Source of the DNA: an uncultured Clostridia bacterium
GTDB lineage: Bacteria; Bacillota; Clostridia; Christensenellales; Borkfalkiaceae
Reading direction: 5' to 3'
Assembly (NCBI GenBank): GCA_947174955.1
Contig: CAMWKX010000002.1
Coordinates: 1-32,684, forward strand
Length of the DNA stretch: 32,684 nt
Under the pieces are notes generated by a model. The model saw nothing but the letters and a program-made list of their open reading frames with translations. It was not told the DNA's origin and searched no databases. This document shows, in pieces, positions 7,585 through 16,244 of the stretch. The position numbers and the translations under genes are program-made. Within the stretch, counting starts at the first letter, position 1, and every line of letters begins with the position of its first letter.

Positions 7585-10500
7585 CGGTTTTTTCTTCTCC
7601 GCTGTTTTCCTGTTGATTATTTTCCTCTTCGGGCTTTTCGCCGTCAACGCTTTCGTCCGCCGTTTCCTCGGCTTCGTCGGTTGCTTCCGCAGTTTCCGCG
7701 GCCGCTTCCTCCGCCGTTGCGCTCTCGTCGCTTGCGCCGTACGAAGCTACCGCGCCGCGCTTTTTGAGCACGATTACCACAACCGCTACAGCCGCCGCCA
7801 CAATCAGAACCGCGCCGATTACTATAACTGCTATAATGCCGCCCGAAAGCCCTTCCTTTGCGGGAGCTTCCACGGGTGCGTCGTCGGATACGGTGATTTC
7901 CACGTCCGCAGTCTTGCCCGCGAATGCGCCAATGCCCTCCAAGGTCACGAACGTGTCGTAATTTTCAAGAGCTCTGTTATGGCGGTCGCTCAGCTTGAAG
8001 TTGCCGCTTGCGCTGACTACTTTGGTCGAATAGTCGTCGTAGGTAACCAGAATCTTAACGCCGCTTAAAGAGAACCTCGAACCCGTGCGGTATACCGTGC
8101 GGTGAGTCGAGCTTACGTCGAGCGTCACGTCGCTGACCGCAGCCTGTAAGCCGAACTTGGGCTTAACCGCGACGAGCGCGCTTTCCACGCTGAACAGCTT
8201 TGCCGCTTTCTCTTCGCCGATATAGCCCAGCTGAGCGTCCGTTCTTAAACTGTTGTACAGTCCGTGCGCGTACTTTACTGTTTCGGCAAAAGCCGCTACC
8301 TTCTCGTCGTCGGTGCCGACCTTCCAGCCGTTAATGGTTGCAATATCGTACAAGCCGTCGATTATATTCAACAGTTCTCTCGTGCTGTCTTCGGGCATTT
8401 CCGCAAGCACGGTTTTATTGAGTCCGAAGAAGCCGTTGTAAATATAGTTGTCGTAACCCGTTCCGTTGGAGGGATAGCTTATGCCTATCGTCCCCGTGAA
8501 TACGGGAGTATCCGCAGGATGCTTTTTGATGTTGTTTATAAGATAGCCGGCTCCGCCGAAGTTGATATAGAAGAAGGAGTTCGAAGAGAAATCATTCTTG
8601 TCTATCGGGTTATCCATAACGCCTTCAAGCAGCGTGGGCGCCTGAATGCTCTCGAAACGGTAATCGATGATTCCCGCGGAGAAGAACGCGCCGTTGCCGA
8701 TAAGTTTCAGCGAGTAAGGAAGAACTACTCTGTACAAGTTGTCCCTTTCGGTGTATGAGAACGCGTAGTCGAGCAGCGATACCGTGCCTTCCTTGACCGT
8801 GTAAGTCAATATGTCGCCGTCGCGTAAGGCAATTTTGCCGGCGGGGTACGCCGTAAGCTCGTAGACCTTGTTTTCCTTATCTATATATCTGTAAAGAACG
8901 CCGTTGTCGTCGAAATAATTTTCGTTGCCCTCGGCAACCGTTATCGCGGTGAAGTATTTATTGGCTGCAAACGCCGCCTTGCCCACGTAGGTGCAGCTTG
9001 CGGGTATTGCTGCTTCGCTTATCTTCGTGCCGAAGAACGCGTAGTCGCCTATGCCTTCGAGCTTGTCGCCGATCGTGACTTCGGCAAGATTTTTCGCCAT
9101 CTGGAACGCGCAGGCGTGAATTTCAACCGCCGCCGAAAGATCAATCTCCGTGAGATCGGAGCAGTTCTCGAAAGCGTAGCTTCCTACCTTGGTCACTCTG
9201 TTTATGCCCGTGACCATAACGTCTGCAAGCTCGGTGCAGTTTGCAAACGCCATAGCGCCTATTTCCTTCACCTTGTTGAGGTTGATTTCTCTTAGCCTCG
9301 TGTAGGCAAACGCGCCTTCGCCTATCCTTTCTATTTTATCGCCAAACTCTACGCTTGTCAACGTTTGAATGCCTAAGAACGTGTAGTCGCCCGTCGTTTC
9401 GGCTTTTTCACCGAATTCAACCGTGCGGAGCGAACTGCAACCCGCAAACACGTACGAACCCATCGTCTTAACCGAATTTATGTCGGCTTCGGTGAGCTTT
9501 ACGCAGTTTGCAAACGCCATATTACCGATTGTCTTTACGCCAAACGGAAGATATACAAACAATAATCCGGAGTTGCCGAACGCACCCGCGCCGATATTTT
9601 CAAGGCTTGCAAGCGCGCTTAAATTGGTAGTTGCAAGCGACGCGCAGTCGTAGAACGCATAGTTTCCTATCGACGTCACACCCTTGGGAATTGTGATTTC
9701 CTTCAAGTCGGTACATCCGTAGAACGCATAAGCGGGAATTTCGGTTAAGTTTTCATTCAAGGTTACGCTTTCAAGACCCGTAAGTCCTCTGAAAGCGCTT
9801 GCGCCTATTTCGGTAACGTTGCTCAGATCGAGGCTCGTCAAGCCCGTGGCCATACGGCTTGTCGAGAACGCGTTAGGCGCGATTGCCGTAACGTTTCCGA
9901 GCTTGGTTATAAATTCGGCGTCTACTACGGCGGGAGCAAGCACGAGCGTCGTGCCCTTTATCACCTCGCCGCCTTGCCTTACCGAGAGCACGCCCTCGAA
10001 CACGCCGTCGCCGAGTACGGGGTTAAACCCTTCGTTTGCATAGGGCGACGACAAGTGCGAACAGTTGCGGAACGCATAGTCGCCTACCGAGGCAACTTCC
10101 TTGCCCGTAATCGTGAACGTGGTTAGCGACGTGCAGTTTTCGAACGCGCGCGCACTTATCGAGCGCACCGCTTCGCCGCCCTCGGGATAGTCGTAAGTTA
10201 CCGTTTCGAGACCGGTGCAACCCGCGAACGCGCCCGTACCTATTACGGGGCAGTTGATTTCGACCGAGGTAAGAGCGGTGCAGCCGCTGAACATATACGA
10301 GCCGATAGCCGTATCCTTACCTATCGTAACCTCTCCGAGCGCGGTACAGCCGCTGAATACCGACGAGCCCGCAACGTGCAGTCTTGTCAGATTAGCCTGT
10401 TTGAGCGCGGTACAGCCCGCGAACGTGCCGTCGTAAACCGTGCCTATCGCCTGCATATTTACAACCTCTTCGAGAGCCGTGCAGCCCGCGAACGCGTTTC

Positions 10501-13500
10501 TGCCCACCGTGAACAGCTTGCAGTTGGAAAGGTCTACGACTTCGAGCGACGTACAGCCGTCGAACGCTTCGTGATGAATGAGCGTTAAAGACGAATCGGG
10601 AATATCCTGCTTTTCCGTCTGCACGAAGCAGATAGCTTTAAGATTTTCACAGCCCTTGAACGCCCTCTTGCCTATCGTTGCTATACTCTTGGGTATGATT
10701 ATTATCTCTAAGCCGAGGCAGTCCTTGAACGCCTCGTCGCTTATCTCCATAACCGACATATCTTCGGGGAAGGTAAGCACTCTGACGTTTTCGTACGTCT
10801 TGCCGCCGACGGTCACGCTGTCAACAAGCTCGCCGCCCATACCGCGGTACTTGGTAACCGAGGTGGCGCTCGTCGTGAACGGAGGTTCTATCGACAGAAT
10901 AACGTCCGCCTTTATCTCCCTGCCGCCAGCCGTCTGCGCGACTGCGGAAATGCTGACTTTTTCGGAATACTTGCCCTCGTAAAGGATTTCCACGTTGCCG
11001 TTTTCATCGACGGGAGCGTAATTTTCGTTGCCCGAACGCCACTCCCATACGAGGTCGTCGGTGGGGTAATACCAGGGATCGGGCACGGGGATAAGCTTAA
11101 TCTTCTGCCCCGGGTTCACCTTTACCTCGCCTACCGCCTTTTCGAGGTTTTCCAGACCGTTTATTATCGCTCCGAACGTTGCCGTTACGTTTACTCTGTC
11201 AAGCGTCTCTTCGCTTTCCGTAACTTTCAGCATTACCGTTCGGGTAAACTGCCTGCCGTTTGCGTCGTTGCCGCCGCGCACGGTCAGCATTGTTCTGCCT
11301 TCGGATACGGCGAACACTTCGCCGTTCTTGACTTTGGCTACGCCCGTATTGCCCGTGCTCCAATCGAAGTTGGACAAATCCCAGTTGGCGGTCCTGTTTT
11401 CGTCGCCGTTTAACACGCCGAACTTGACCGCGGTATTCTTTGCCACGGTAACGGTCGCGCCCTCTTCCAGCTCCTCGCCGCCGTAGGTCAGAGTGAAGCT
11501 GCCGGGAGTAACCGACGAGGTCTTGGTATAGTTGAGGTCGAGGTTATAAGTGTTATGGTTGAGCGCGTAGTCGTCGATTTCAACCCACAGCTTACCCCTG
11601 TATTCCTCGTAGAAATCAGTTATATCTATCGATACGTTGGTTATCGAATTTCTGCGGGCGTTGAGAACGGGTATTACGTACTCGGTCGCAAGCTTGATTT
11701 CCGTCGTCGTAAGGTCGGTGACGCCCTCGGTATCCGCGTAGCATAAAATTACCGACTGCGGATAGTGATTGTCGAATATATCCAGTTTAAGGAATACCTT
11801 CTGATAGTCCTTGTCGTTCTCGTCTTTGAGGTTCTGGAACTCCAAGCGGCTGTCCACGAGTACGGGAGCCTCGTAGTCGACGTAGAAATTCATAGAGAAC
11901 GAATTATTCGCGTATACTCCGTACGTTTCGCCCTTTTCGTTCTTTAATGCGTTTTCGTCGCCGTTGACGTACGCCTCGTAATCGTTATAGTCGAAGTAGA
12001 ATCTGAAATCCAGGTTATACTTGCCGTTTGCCGCCAGACCCAGCTCGTCGGGTTTAAGCTCCAAAAGCACCTGCGAGGGGTGCGCGCTGCCGCCGCCCGC
12101 ATACGATTTGTTGGAGCGGTAAACCACGCGCGTTTCGTTGCCGTTCTCGTCCTTTATAATCTCGCCCGTGTCGACGTTGGTCAGCGTGTAGGTTACCACC
12201 TCCGCGCCGCGCAGAAGTCCCGCATACAATGCCTTGATTCCCGCCGTCGTAAGGTAGTTCGAGGGGTCGTTTTCACCGTAGAATTCGTGGAAGTCACGCG
12301 ATACGGCTATGTGCTCCTCTTCAACGTAAATATATTCGTTGGTGTGCTCCTTCGCCTCGTCCTGAACGTAGAGGAACGAACCGAGAGGTATTGAGTAATT
12401 GTATCCCGAATAATATGCGTAAGGCTGAGTTGCCCATACTCGGGGCTGCGCCCTCTCCTCGTCTTTTAACGAACCGTTCTTTGCGTCCTCGGCAACGTCG
12501 AAGCAGGTCAAGTCCATCATAGGCGCGTCTTTCCAGTCGCCGTAGAAGCCCATAAACGGAAGATTTAAATCGCACTGAGCGCCGTCCTGCGATATAAGCT
12601 GTAAGAAGCCCTCGACGAACATACCGTTGGCAAAGCTTTCGTTGAGGTATTTCTTTTCCGCGTCGGTCAGCTTTAAGGTTACCTGTACGGCTTTATCTTC
12701 GCCCGCGGCGACGCTGAACGTGCCGCCTTCCGCGACCTTGCTTCCGCCTACCGTCCACTGCGCGTTGCTGTTCAAAAGGTACGCCTTTTCTGCAACCGAC
12801 ATCTTATCCGCGCCGACCGTTTCGGTCATAAATATGCTGTTGGTTTTAAACGTGAGTGGCGCGTCGCCGAAGTTCTTAACGTAGAACTTAATGGTGTACT
12901 CACCCTTTTTCGAGGGGTCGTCGCCAAGCTCGGCTTTGGGTCTGCCGTCCTCGCACATCTTGTCCTCGTCCTTGGTGTAAAGGTACGCCTTGGTGCCGAA
13001 AACGTTTTTGAGCGTCGCAAGACCCGCGCCCTGCTTTCTGGGCGAGTAGGGCAGTTTATACGTGTCATATACCGTGACCGCCGTACTCATTACTATATTA
13101 TTGGTAAGCTTGGTCAGTGCCAGCGCTTCGGCGGCGGTGATTTCCGCCGACTCGCCGCTCTTCCACAGCTCGGTGTGCTCCTGTTTGAGATAGCTCTTGA
13201 AGATAGCCTCGAAACCCGCGAGGTTGGGGCACGCCATCGAGGTGCCGCTCATCTCGTCGTAATAGCCGCCCGCAACCGCGGAGGTTATTTCGCCGCCGTG
13301 CGAGGTAACGTCCGGCTTCAATTTCAGATCGGGAGTGGAGCCCCACGACGAGTAGTCGTTCATAAACGGACCCGCCTGGTAGCTCTTGCTTATGGTTATA
13401 TAACCCTGGTTGTTTTTGGCGCCGTTGATTAAATCGAGACCCGCGTCCATAGTTACGGATATTGCGGGAACGCGCTCGCGCATATCGCCCAGCGACATTC

Positions 13501-15325
13501 TTATCGAACCCGAAACGTTGTTGTACACGATTACGGCAGCCGCGCCTATCTTTACGCCGCCGTCGACGACGTTCATTGCCGTGCTGATTTTGTCCTTGAA
13601 GGGCTTGCCGCCTCTCCTTACTACCGCAATTACCTTTTCGCCGGGGTACTCGGGTTTAAGCGCTCTCTTTATATGCGGCATATAGTCGGTCGGAAGACCC
13701 GTGCCGGGGATAACTACGTATCTGAACGTGGCGCTCTGCTGATCGCCCAGCATTTCCTGCACGAAATCGTACGCTTCCGAGTCCTCGTTGCGCGACTCTT
13801 CGAAATATATCGCCTTGCCGTCGCCTATATTGTTGCCCTTCGTGTCGTACTCGTTAGCCATTAAATAGGACGAATACTGACCGTTGATACTCGCAACGGA
13901 AAGCGCGCCCGTAAAGGTCGAGGGCGAACCTACCGTGCCCGAGTCGGGGTTGGAGGTGAGGTTGGTACCGAAAGCACTGCCGAAGCCCGCCGAGAAATCG
14001 TTGCTCGCCGCCACGATGAGGGAAATGCCCTTGTCCCTTATGCGCTGGTAAACGCTCTTCATAAGGAAGCCTTCTTCGTCCTCTTCCTTTGCTCCGCTGG
14101 GGCAGAGCGCACGCGATGAGAAGCCCGCGCTCGTACCGAGCGACATATTTATTACGTCTACGTTTAAGTTATAGCAGTCTTCGAGCGCGTCGAGAATGTC
14201 GACCGCCTCCGCACCGCCTATCTCGTCGTCGTCGAGGTTGTCCGTGAACACCTTGCAGATTACGAGCTGCGCCTCGGGCGCAACGCCGCGGAAGGGCACG
14301 TTGTATTCGTTGCCCTCTTCGTCCGTCGCCGTGGGAATATTGCCGTCCTTATCGGTGTAGTAGTCCGCCTTGCCCGCAACTATGCCCGCAACGTGCGTGC
14401 CGTGCTGGGAGTACGAGGGGAATACGTCGGTATCTCTGTCCGCGTAGTCGAACGCGAACGGCACCTTTTTGCTGATGTATACATCGTCCGTTGTCGCGCC
14501 TATGTTTTTGAGCGACTGGAAAGGTACGGGGTCGGTACCGAACTCTTCGGTATAGCCCGCAACCGTATTTGCGATTTTGTCGTTCACTACCTCGTAGGTG
14601 AACGAAAGGGGATTGTTGTCGGTAAGCGGGTCCTTGGTGAACGCGGGGTGGGTGTAATCCAGACCCGTATCGAGAATAGCTACCGTCATACCGCTGCCGT
14701 CGTAGCCCTCGTTGACCCACTGCTCCGAATTGTAAATGCCCGTCTTGTAAATGTTACTGTCGTTTTTCTGTGCGCCGTCCGTTTCCTTTATGGCTTTGGG
14801 GCGGGCGTACGTCGAGCCGACGGATACGGTGTTGACGCCGTTCAATCCCTTGATTTTGGAGTATTCGGAAAGCTTTACGTCGATTGCAACCGCGTTGGCT
14901 ATCGAGGAATAACTGCTTCTGAACTCGTAGCTTATGCCCGCGCGTTTGAGCTCGGTCAAAAACTCCTGCTGTTCCGCGGCAATTTCCCTGCGGTCGGCGG
15001 CGTCGTTCTCGTCGCGTTCGGAAAGGGGCTTGCCCTTCAACGTGACGATAAGCGTGCGCGTGAGCGAAAGCGTGTCGTAAGATACGCCGTCGTCCCTTAT
15101 AACGTCCTTCGAGAAGTTGTCGATTTTAACCTTCGTCAGGTCGATTTTTCCGTTTGCGTTTTCGAAATCGAGGCTGTGAGTTTCGGTCGCCGAAGCAGTT
15201 AAGCCCGAGTCGCCTTTACCCGCAAATGCGGTAAACTGACCCGCGGCAACGCTTGCGCACATTGCCACGCCCAGTCCTATACACGCCGCCCTGCGGCTCA
15301 TTGCCCTTGTAAATTTCAATTTCAT
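7577..15325 (-). CDS. Giant membrane-anchored subtilisin-family (S8) protease with BspA-type leucine-rich repeats
   Basis: Surface serine endopeptidase of 2582 residues. In order: signal peptide (about 1-36, ending near AFA-GK), I9-like propeptide (about 88-175), S8 catalytic domain with Asp219 (ILDTGLDYTHP), His308 (SQHGTHVAG), oxyanion Asn442 (AASND) and Ser696 (SGTSMACP), all intact, and a PA domain inserted before the serine (around 600). Then a C5a-peptidase/lactocepin-like Fn3 region ending in LPFMGFYGDW (about 918), further beta domains, a Big_2-like domain (about 1285-1375), about 27 LRR_5 repeats (about 1523-2220), a Big_3-like domain (about 2412-2478), one transmembrane helix (about 2492-2515, followed by KKRG) and a ~60-residue acidic tail. 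No LPXTG motif is seen. ATG at 15325 is preferred over a GTG two codons upstream because GAGGA is 9 bases from the ATG and only 3 from the GTG. The context suggests supply of peptides to Opp. Confidence 0.95.
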   Translation of the reverse strand: MKLKFTRAMSRRAACIGLGVAMCASVAAGQFTAFAGKGDSGLTASATETHSLDFENANGKIDLTKVKIDNFSKDVIRDDGVSYDTLSLTRTLIVTLKGKPLSERDENDAADRREIAAEQQEFLTELKRAGISYEFRSSYSSIANAVAIDVKLSEYSKIKGLNGVNTVSVGSTYARPKAIKETDGAQKNDSNIYKTGIYNSEQWVNEGYDGSGMTVAILDTGLDYTHPAFTKDPLTDNNPLSFTYEVVNDKIANTVAGYTEEFGTDPVPFQSLKNIGATTDDVYISKKVPFAFDYADRDTDVFPSYSQHGTHVAGIVAGKADYYTDKDGNIPTATDEEGNEYNVPFRGVAPEAQLVICKVFTDNLDDDEIGGAEAVDILDALEDCYNLNVDVINMSLGTSAGFSSRALCPSGAKEEDEEGFLMKSVYQRIRDKGISLIVAASNDFSAGFGSAFGTNLTSNPDSGTVGSPSTFTGALSVASINGQYSSYLMANEYDTKGNNIGDGKAIYFEESRNEDSEAYDFVQEMLGDQQSATFRYVVIPGTGLPTDYMPHIKRALKPEYPGEKVIAVVRRGGKPFKDKISTAMNVVDGGVKIGAAAVIVYNNVSGSIRMSLGDMRERVPAISVTMDAGLDLINGAKNNQGYITISKSYQAGPFMNDYSSWGSTPDLKLKPDVTSHGGEITSAVAGGYYDEMSGTSMACPNLAGFEAIFKSYLKQEHTELWKSGESAEITAAEALALTKLTNNIVMSTAVTVYDTYKLPYSPRKQGAGLATLKNVFGTKAYLYTKDEDKMCEDGRPKAELGDDPSKKGEYTIKFYVKNFGDAPLTFKTNSIFMTETVGADKMSVAEKAYLLNSNAQWTVGGSKVAEGGTFSVAAGEDKAVQVTLKLTDAEKKYLNESFANGMFVEGFLQLISQDGAQCDLNLPFMGFYGDWKDAPMMDLTCFDVAEDAKNGSLKDEERAQPRVWATQPYAYYSGYNYSIPLGSFLYVQDEAKEHTNEYIYVEEEHIAVSRDFHEFYGENDPSNYLTTAGIKALYAGLLRGAEVVTYTLTNVDTGEIIKDENGNETRVVYRSNKSYAGGGSAHPSQVLLELKPDELGLAANGKYNLDFRFYFDYNDYEAYVNGDENALKNEKGETYGVYANNSFSMNFYVDYEAPVLVDSRLEFQNLKDENDKDYQKVFLKLDIFDNHYPQSVILCYADTEGVTDLTTTEIKLATEYVIPVLNARRNSITNVSIDITDFYEEYRGKLWVEIDDYALNHNTYNLDLNYTKTSSVTPGSFTLTYGGEELEEGATVTVAKNTAVKFGVLNGDENRTANWDLSNFDWSTGNTGVAKVKNGEVFAVSEGRTMLTVRGGNDANGRQFTRTVMLKVTESEETLDRVNVTATFGAIINGLENLEKAVGEVKVNPGQKIKLIPVPDPWYYPTDDLVWEWRSGNENYAPVDENGNVEILYEGKYSEKVSISAVAQTAGGREIKADVILSIEPPFTTSATSVTKYRGMGGELVDSVTVGGKTYENVRVLTFPEDMSVMEISDEAFKDCLGLEIIIIPKSIATIGKRAFKGCENLKAICFVQTEKQDIPDSSLTLIHHEAFDGCTSLEVVDLSNCKLFTVGRNAFAGCTALEEVVNMQAIGTVYDGTFAGCTALKQANLTRLHVAGSSVFSGCTALGEVTIGKDTAIGSYMFSGCTALTSVEINCPVIGTGAFAGCTGLETVTYDYPEGGEAVRSISARAFENCTSLTTFTITGKEVASVGDYAFRNCSHLSSPYANEGFNPVLGDGVFEGVLSVRQGGEVIKGTTLVLAPAVVDAEFITKLGNVTAIAPNAFSTSRMATGLTSLDLSNVTEIGASAFRGLTGLESVTLNENLTEIPAYAFYGCTDLKEITIPKGVTSIGNYAFYDCASLATTNLSALASLENIGAGAFGNSGLLFVYLPFGVKTIGNMAFANCVKLTEADINSVKTMGSYVFAGCSSLRTVEFGEKAETTGDYTFLGIQTLTSVEFGDKIERIGEGAFAYTRLREINLNKVKEIGAMAFANCTELADVMVTGINRVTKVGSYAFENCSDLTEIDLSAAVEIHACAFQMAKNLAEVTIGDKLEGIGDYAFFGTKISEAAIPASCTYVGKAAFAANKYFTAITVAEGNENYFDDNGVLYRYIDKENKVYELTAYPAGKIALRDGDILTYTVKEGTVSLLDYAFSYTERDNLYRVVLPYSLKLIGNGAFFSAGIIDYRFESIQAPTLLEGVMDNPIDKNDFSSNSFFYINFGGAGYLINNIKKHPADTPVFTGTIGISYPSNGTGYDNYIYNGFFGLNKTVLAEMPEDSTRELLNIIDGLYDIATINGWKVGTDDEKVAAFAETVKYAHGLYNSLRTDAQLGYIGEEKAAKLFSVESALVAVKPKFGLQAAVSDVTLDVSSTHRTVYRTGSRFSLSGVKILVTYDDYSTKVVSASGNFKLSDRHNRALENYDTFVTLEGIGAFAGKTADVEITVSDDAPVEAPAKEGLSGGIIAVIVIGAVLIVAAAVAVVVIVLKKRGAVASYGASDESATAEEAAAETAEATDEAEETADESVDGEKPEEENNQQENSGEEKTDD
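8670..10757 (-). repeat. Array of about 27 BspA-type leucine-rich repeats (LRR_5) inside the protease gene
   Basis: The protein pattern is IGxxAFxGCTxLxxVxI, about 23 residues per unit, repeated about 27 times; two units near the downstream end are interrupted by longer insertions. The DNA repeats visibly too: the CAGCC or CAACC core occurs at 10218, 10281, 10347, 10413, 10482 and 10554, spaced 63, 66, 66, 69 and 72 bp, all multiples of three. That block is the most uniform and so may hold the youngest duplications. In BspA and relatives such repeats bind host proteins or other cells; here they may hold substrate for the protease. Confidence 0.92.
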
Positions 15326-15334
15326 TTTCACTGT

Positions 15335-15339
15335 TCCTC
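15335..15339 (-). promoter_or_regulatory. Ribosome binding site of the S8 protease gene
   Basis: GAGGA on the minus strand in the short space between the GLUG lipoprotein gene and the protease gene. It is 9 bases before ATG 15325 but only 3 before GTG 15331, which is why I place the start at the ATG. The N-terminus differs by two residues only. Confidence 0.6.
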
Positions 15340-15344
15340 AAATT

Positions 15345-16244
15345 TTACGCTTGACCGTCAGTACCTTCTTCGGTTTCTTCCTCTACGGGAGTAACCGTCA
15401 TTTCGTTAGCCCCGGTTTCCCCGTTATAAGTTACCTGCGCCGTGAATTTTTTGCCGTTTAAGTCCGTCAGTTCATACGTCCTGCCGTCTTCGCCGATAGC
15501 CTTATAAGTGTACGCTTTGGTATAGTTGCCGTGGTATTTTTTCAGCCATACCGTGTCATTCCCTTCGCCGAACACGTAGGTTAAAACGTCTTCTCCCGCA
15601 ACGACGGTTACCTCTGTCAGAGATTTTATCGTCATTACGTAAGTTTTACCGTCTTCGCTCATCGTAACCTGCGCGATGAATTTGTCGCCGTTTAAGCCCG
15701 TCAGTCTGTAAATCCTGTCGTCTTCGCTGATTACCTCGTAAATGTACGCTTTGGTATATCCGTCTTCGCCTTTCAGCCATAACGTTTCCGCCTCTTCGCC
15801 GAACGCGTAGGTCTTGGCATCTTCGCCCTCTCCGACGGTTGCCTCGAAGGAAATTTTGAGTTGTACCGTCATTTCGTAAGTTTCGGTTTCTTCGTTATAA
15901 ACAAGCGTCGCTAAGAATTTGTCGCCGTTTGCGTCGGTCAGCTCACTTATCATATTGCTGTGTTCTTCGTCTGCCTCCTTGATATCGACAGACTTGTCGT
16001 AAGCCTTGGTATAGCCGCTGCCGTCCTTTATCCACACGGTGGATACGCCGAACGCGTAAGTTACGCCGTCCTTAACCGCTTCGAGCTGGTCGGTTACTTT
16101 GAACTCTATAACCGCACCGACTCGCGACATTTCGCCGTTATACCTTACGCCGTCGTTGTCTATAATTTCGCAGAGTACGCTGGTTACGATTTCATACGTG
16201 TAAGCCTTCTGCGTATACTCGGTCGCGTCGCTGTCCTTTACCCA
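15345..16244 (-). repeat. Four tandem ~70-85 residue modules at the C-terminus of the GLUG lipoprotein
   Basis: Each unit begins W-[VIL]-K, soon followed by YT[KQ]AY, and has a later [LND]-G-x-[KR]-[FY] strand and, in the first three, a [YT]-x-FG element just before the next unit. The starting tryptophans are residues 1456, 1526, 1611 and 1688, so spacings are 70, 85 and 77. The last unit is cut short and ends in an acidic tail. Units three and four are the most alike, consistent with recent duplication. I do not recognise the fold; the strand pattern suggests small beta domains. Confidence 0.78.

Noticed and set aside
7585-7647. Upstream TTG start for the InlB-like lipoprotein
   Set aside because: It would put 21 basic residues before the signal peptide and overlap the protease gene by 71 bp; the ATG at 7584 with an 8-bp overlap fits better.
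8670-10757. Direct repeats that could be mistaken for a CRISPR array or minisatellite
   Set aside because: Periodicity is in multiples of three, sequence between cores is conserved at protein level, and the region is coding for leucine-rich repeats.
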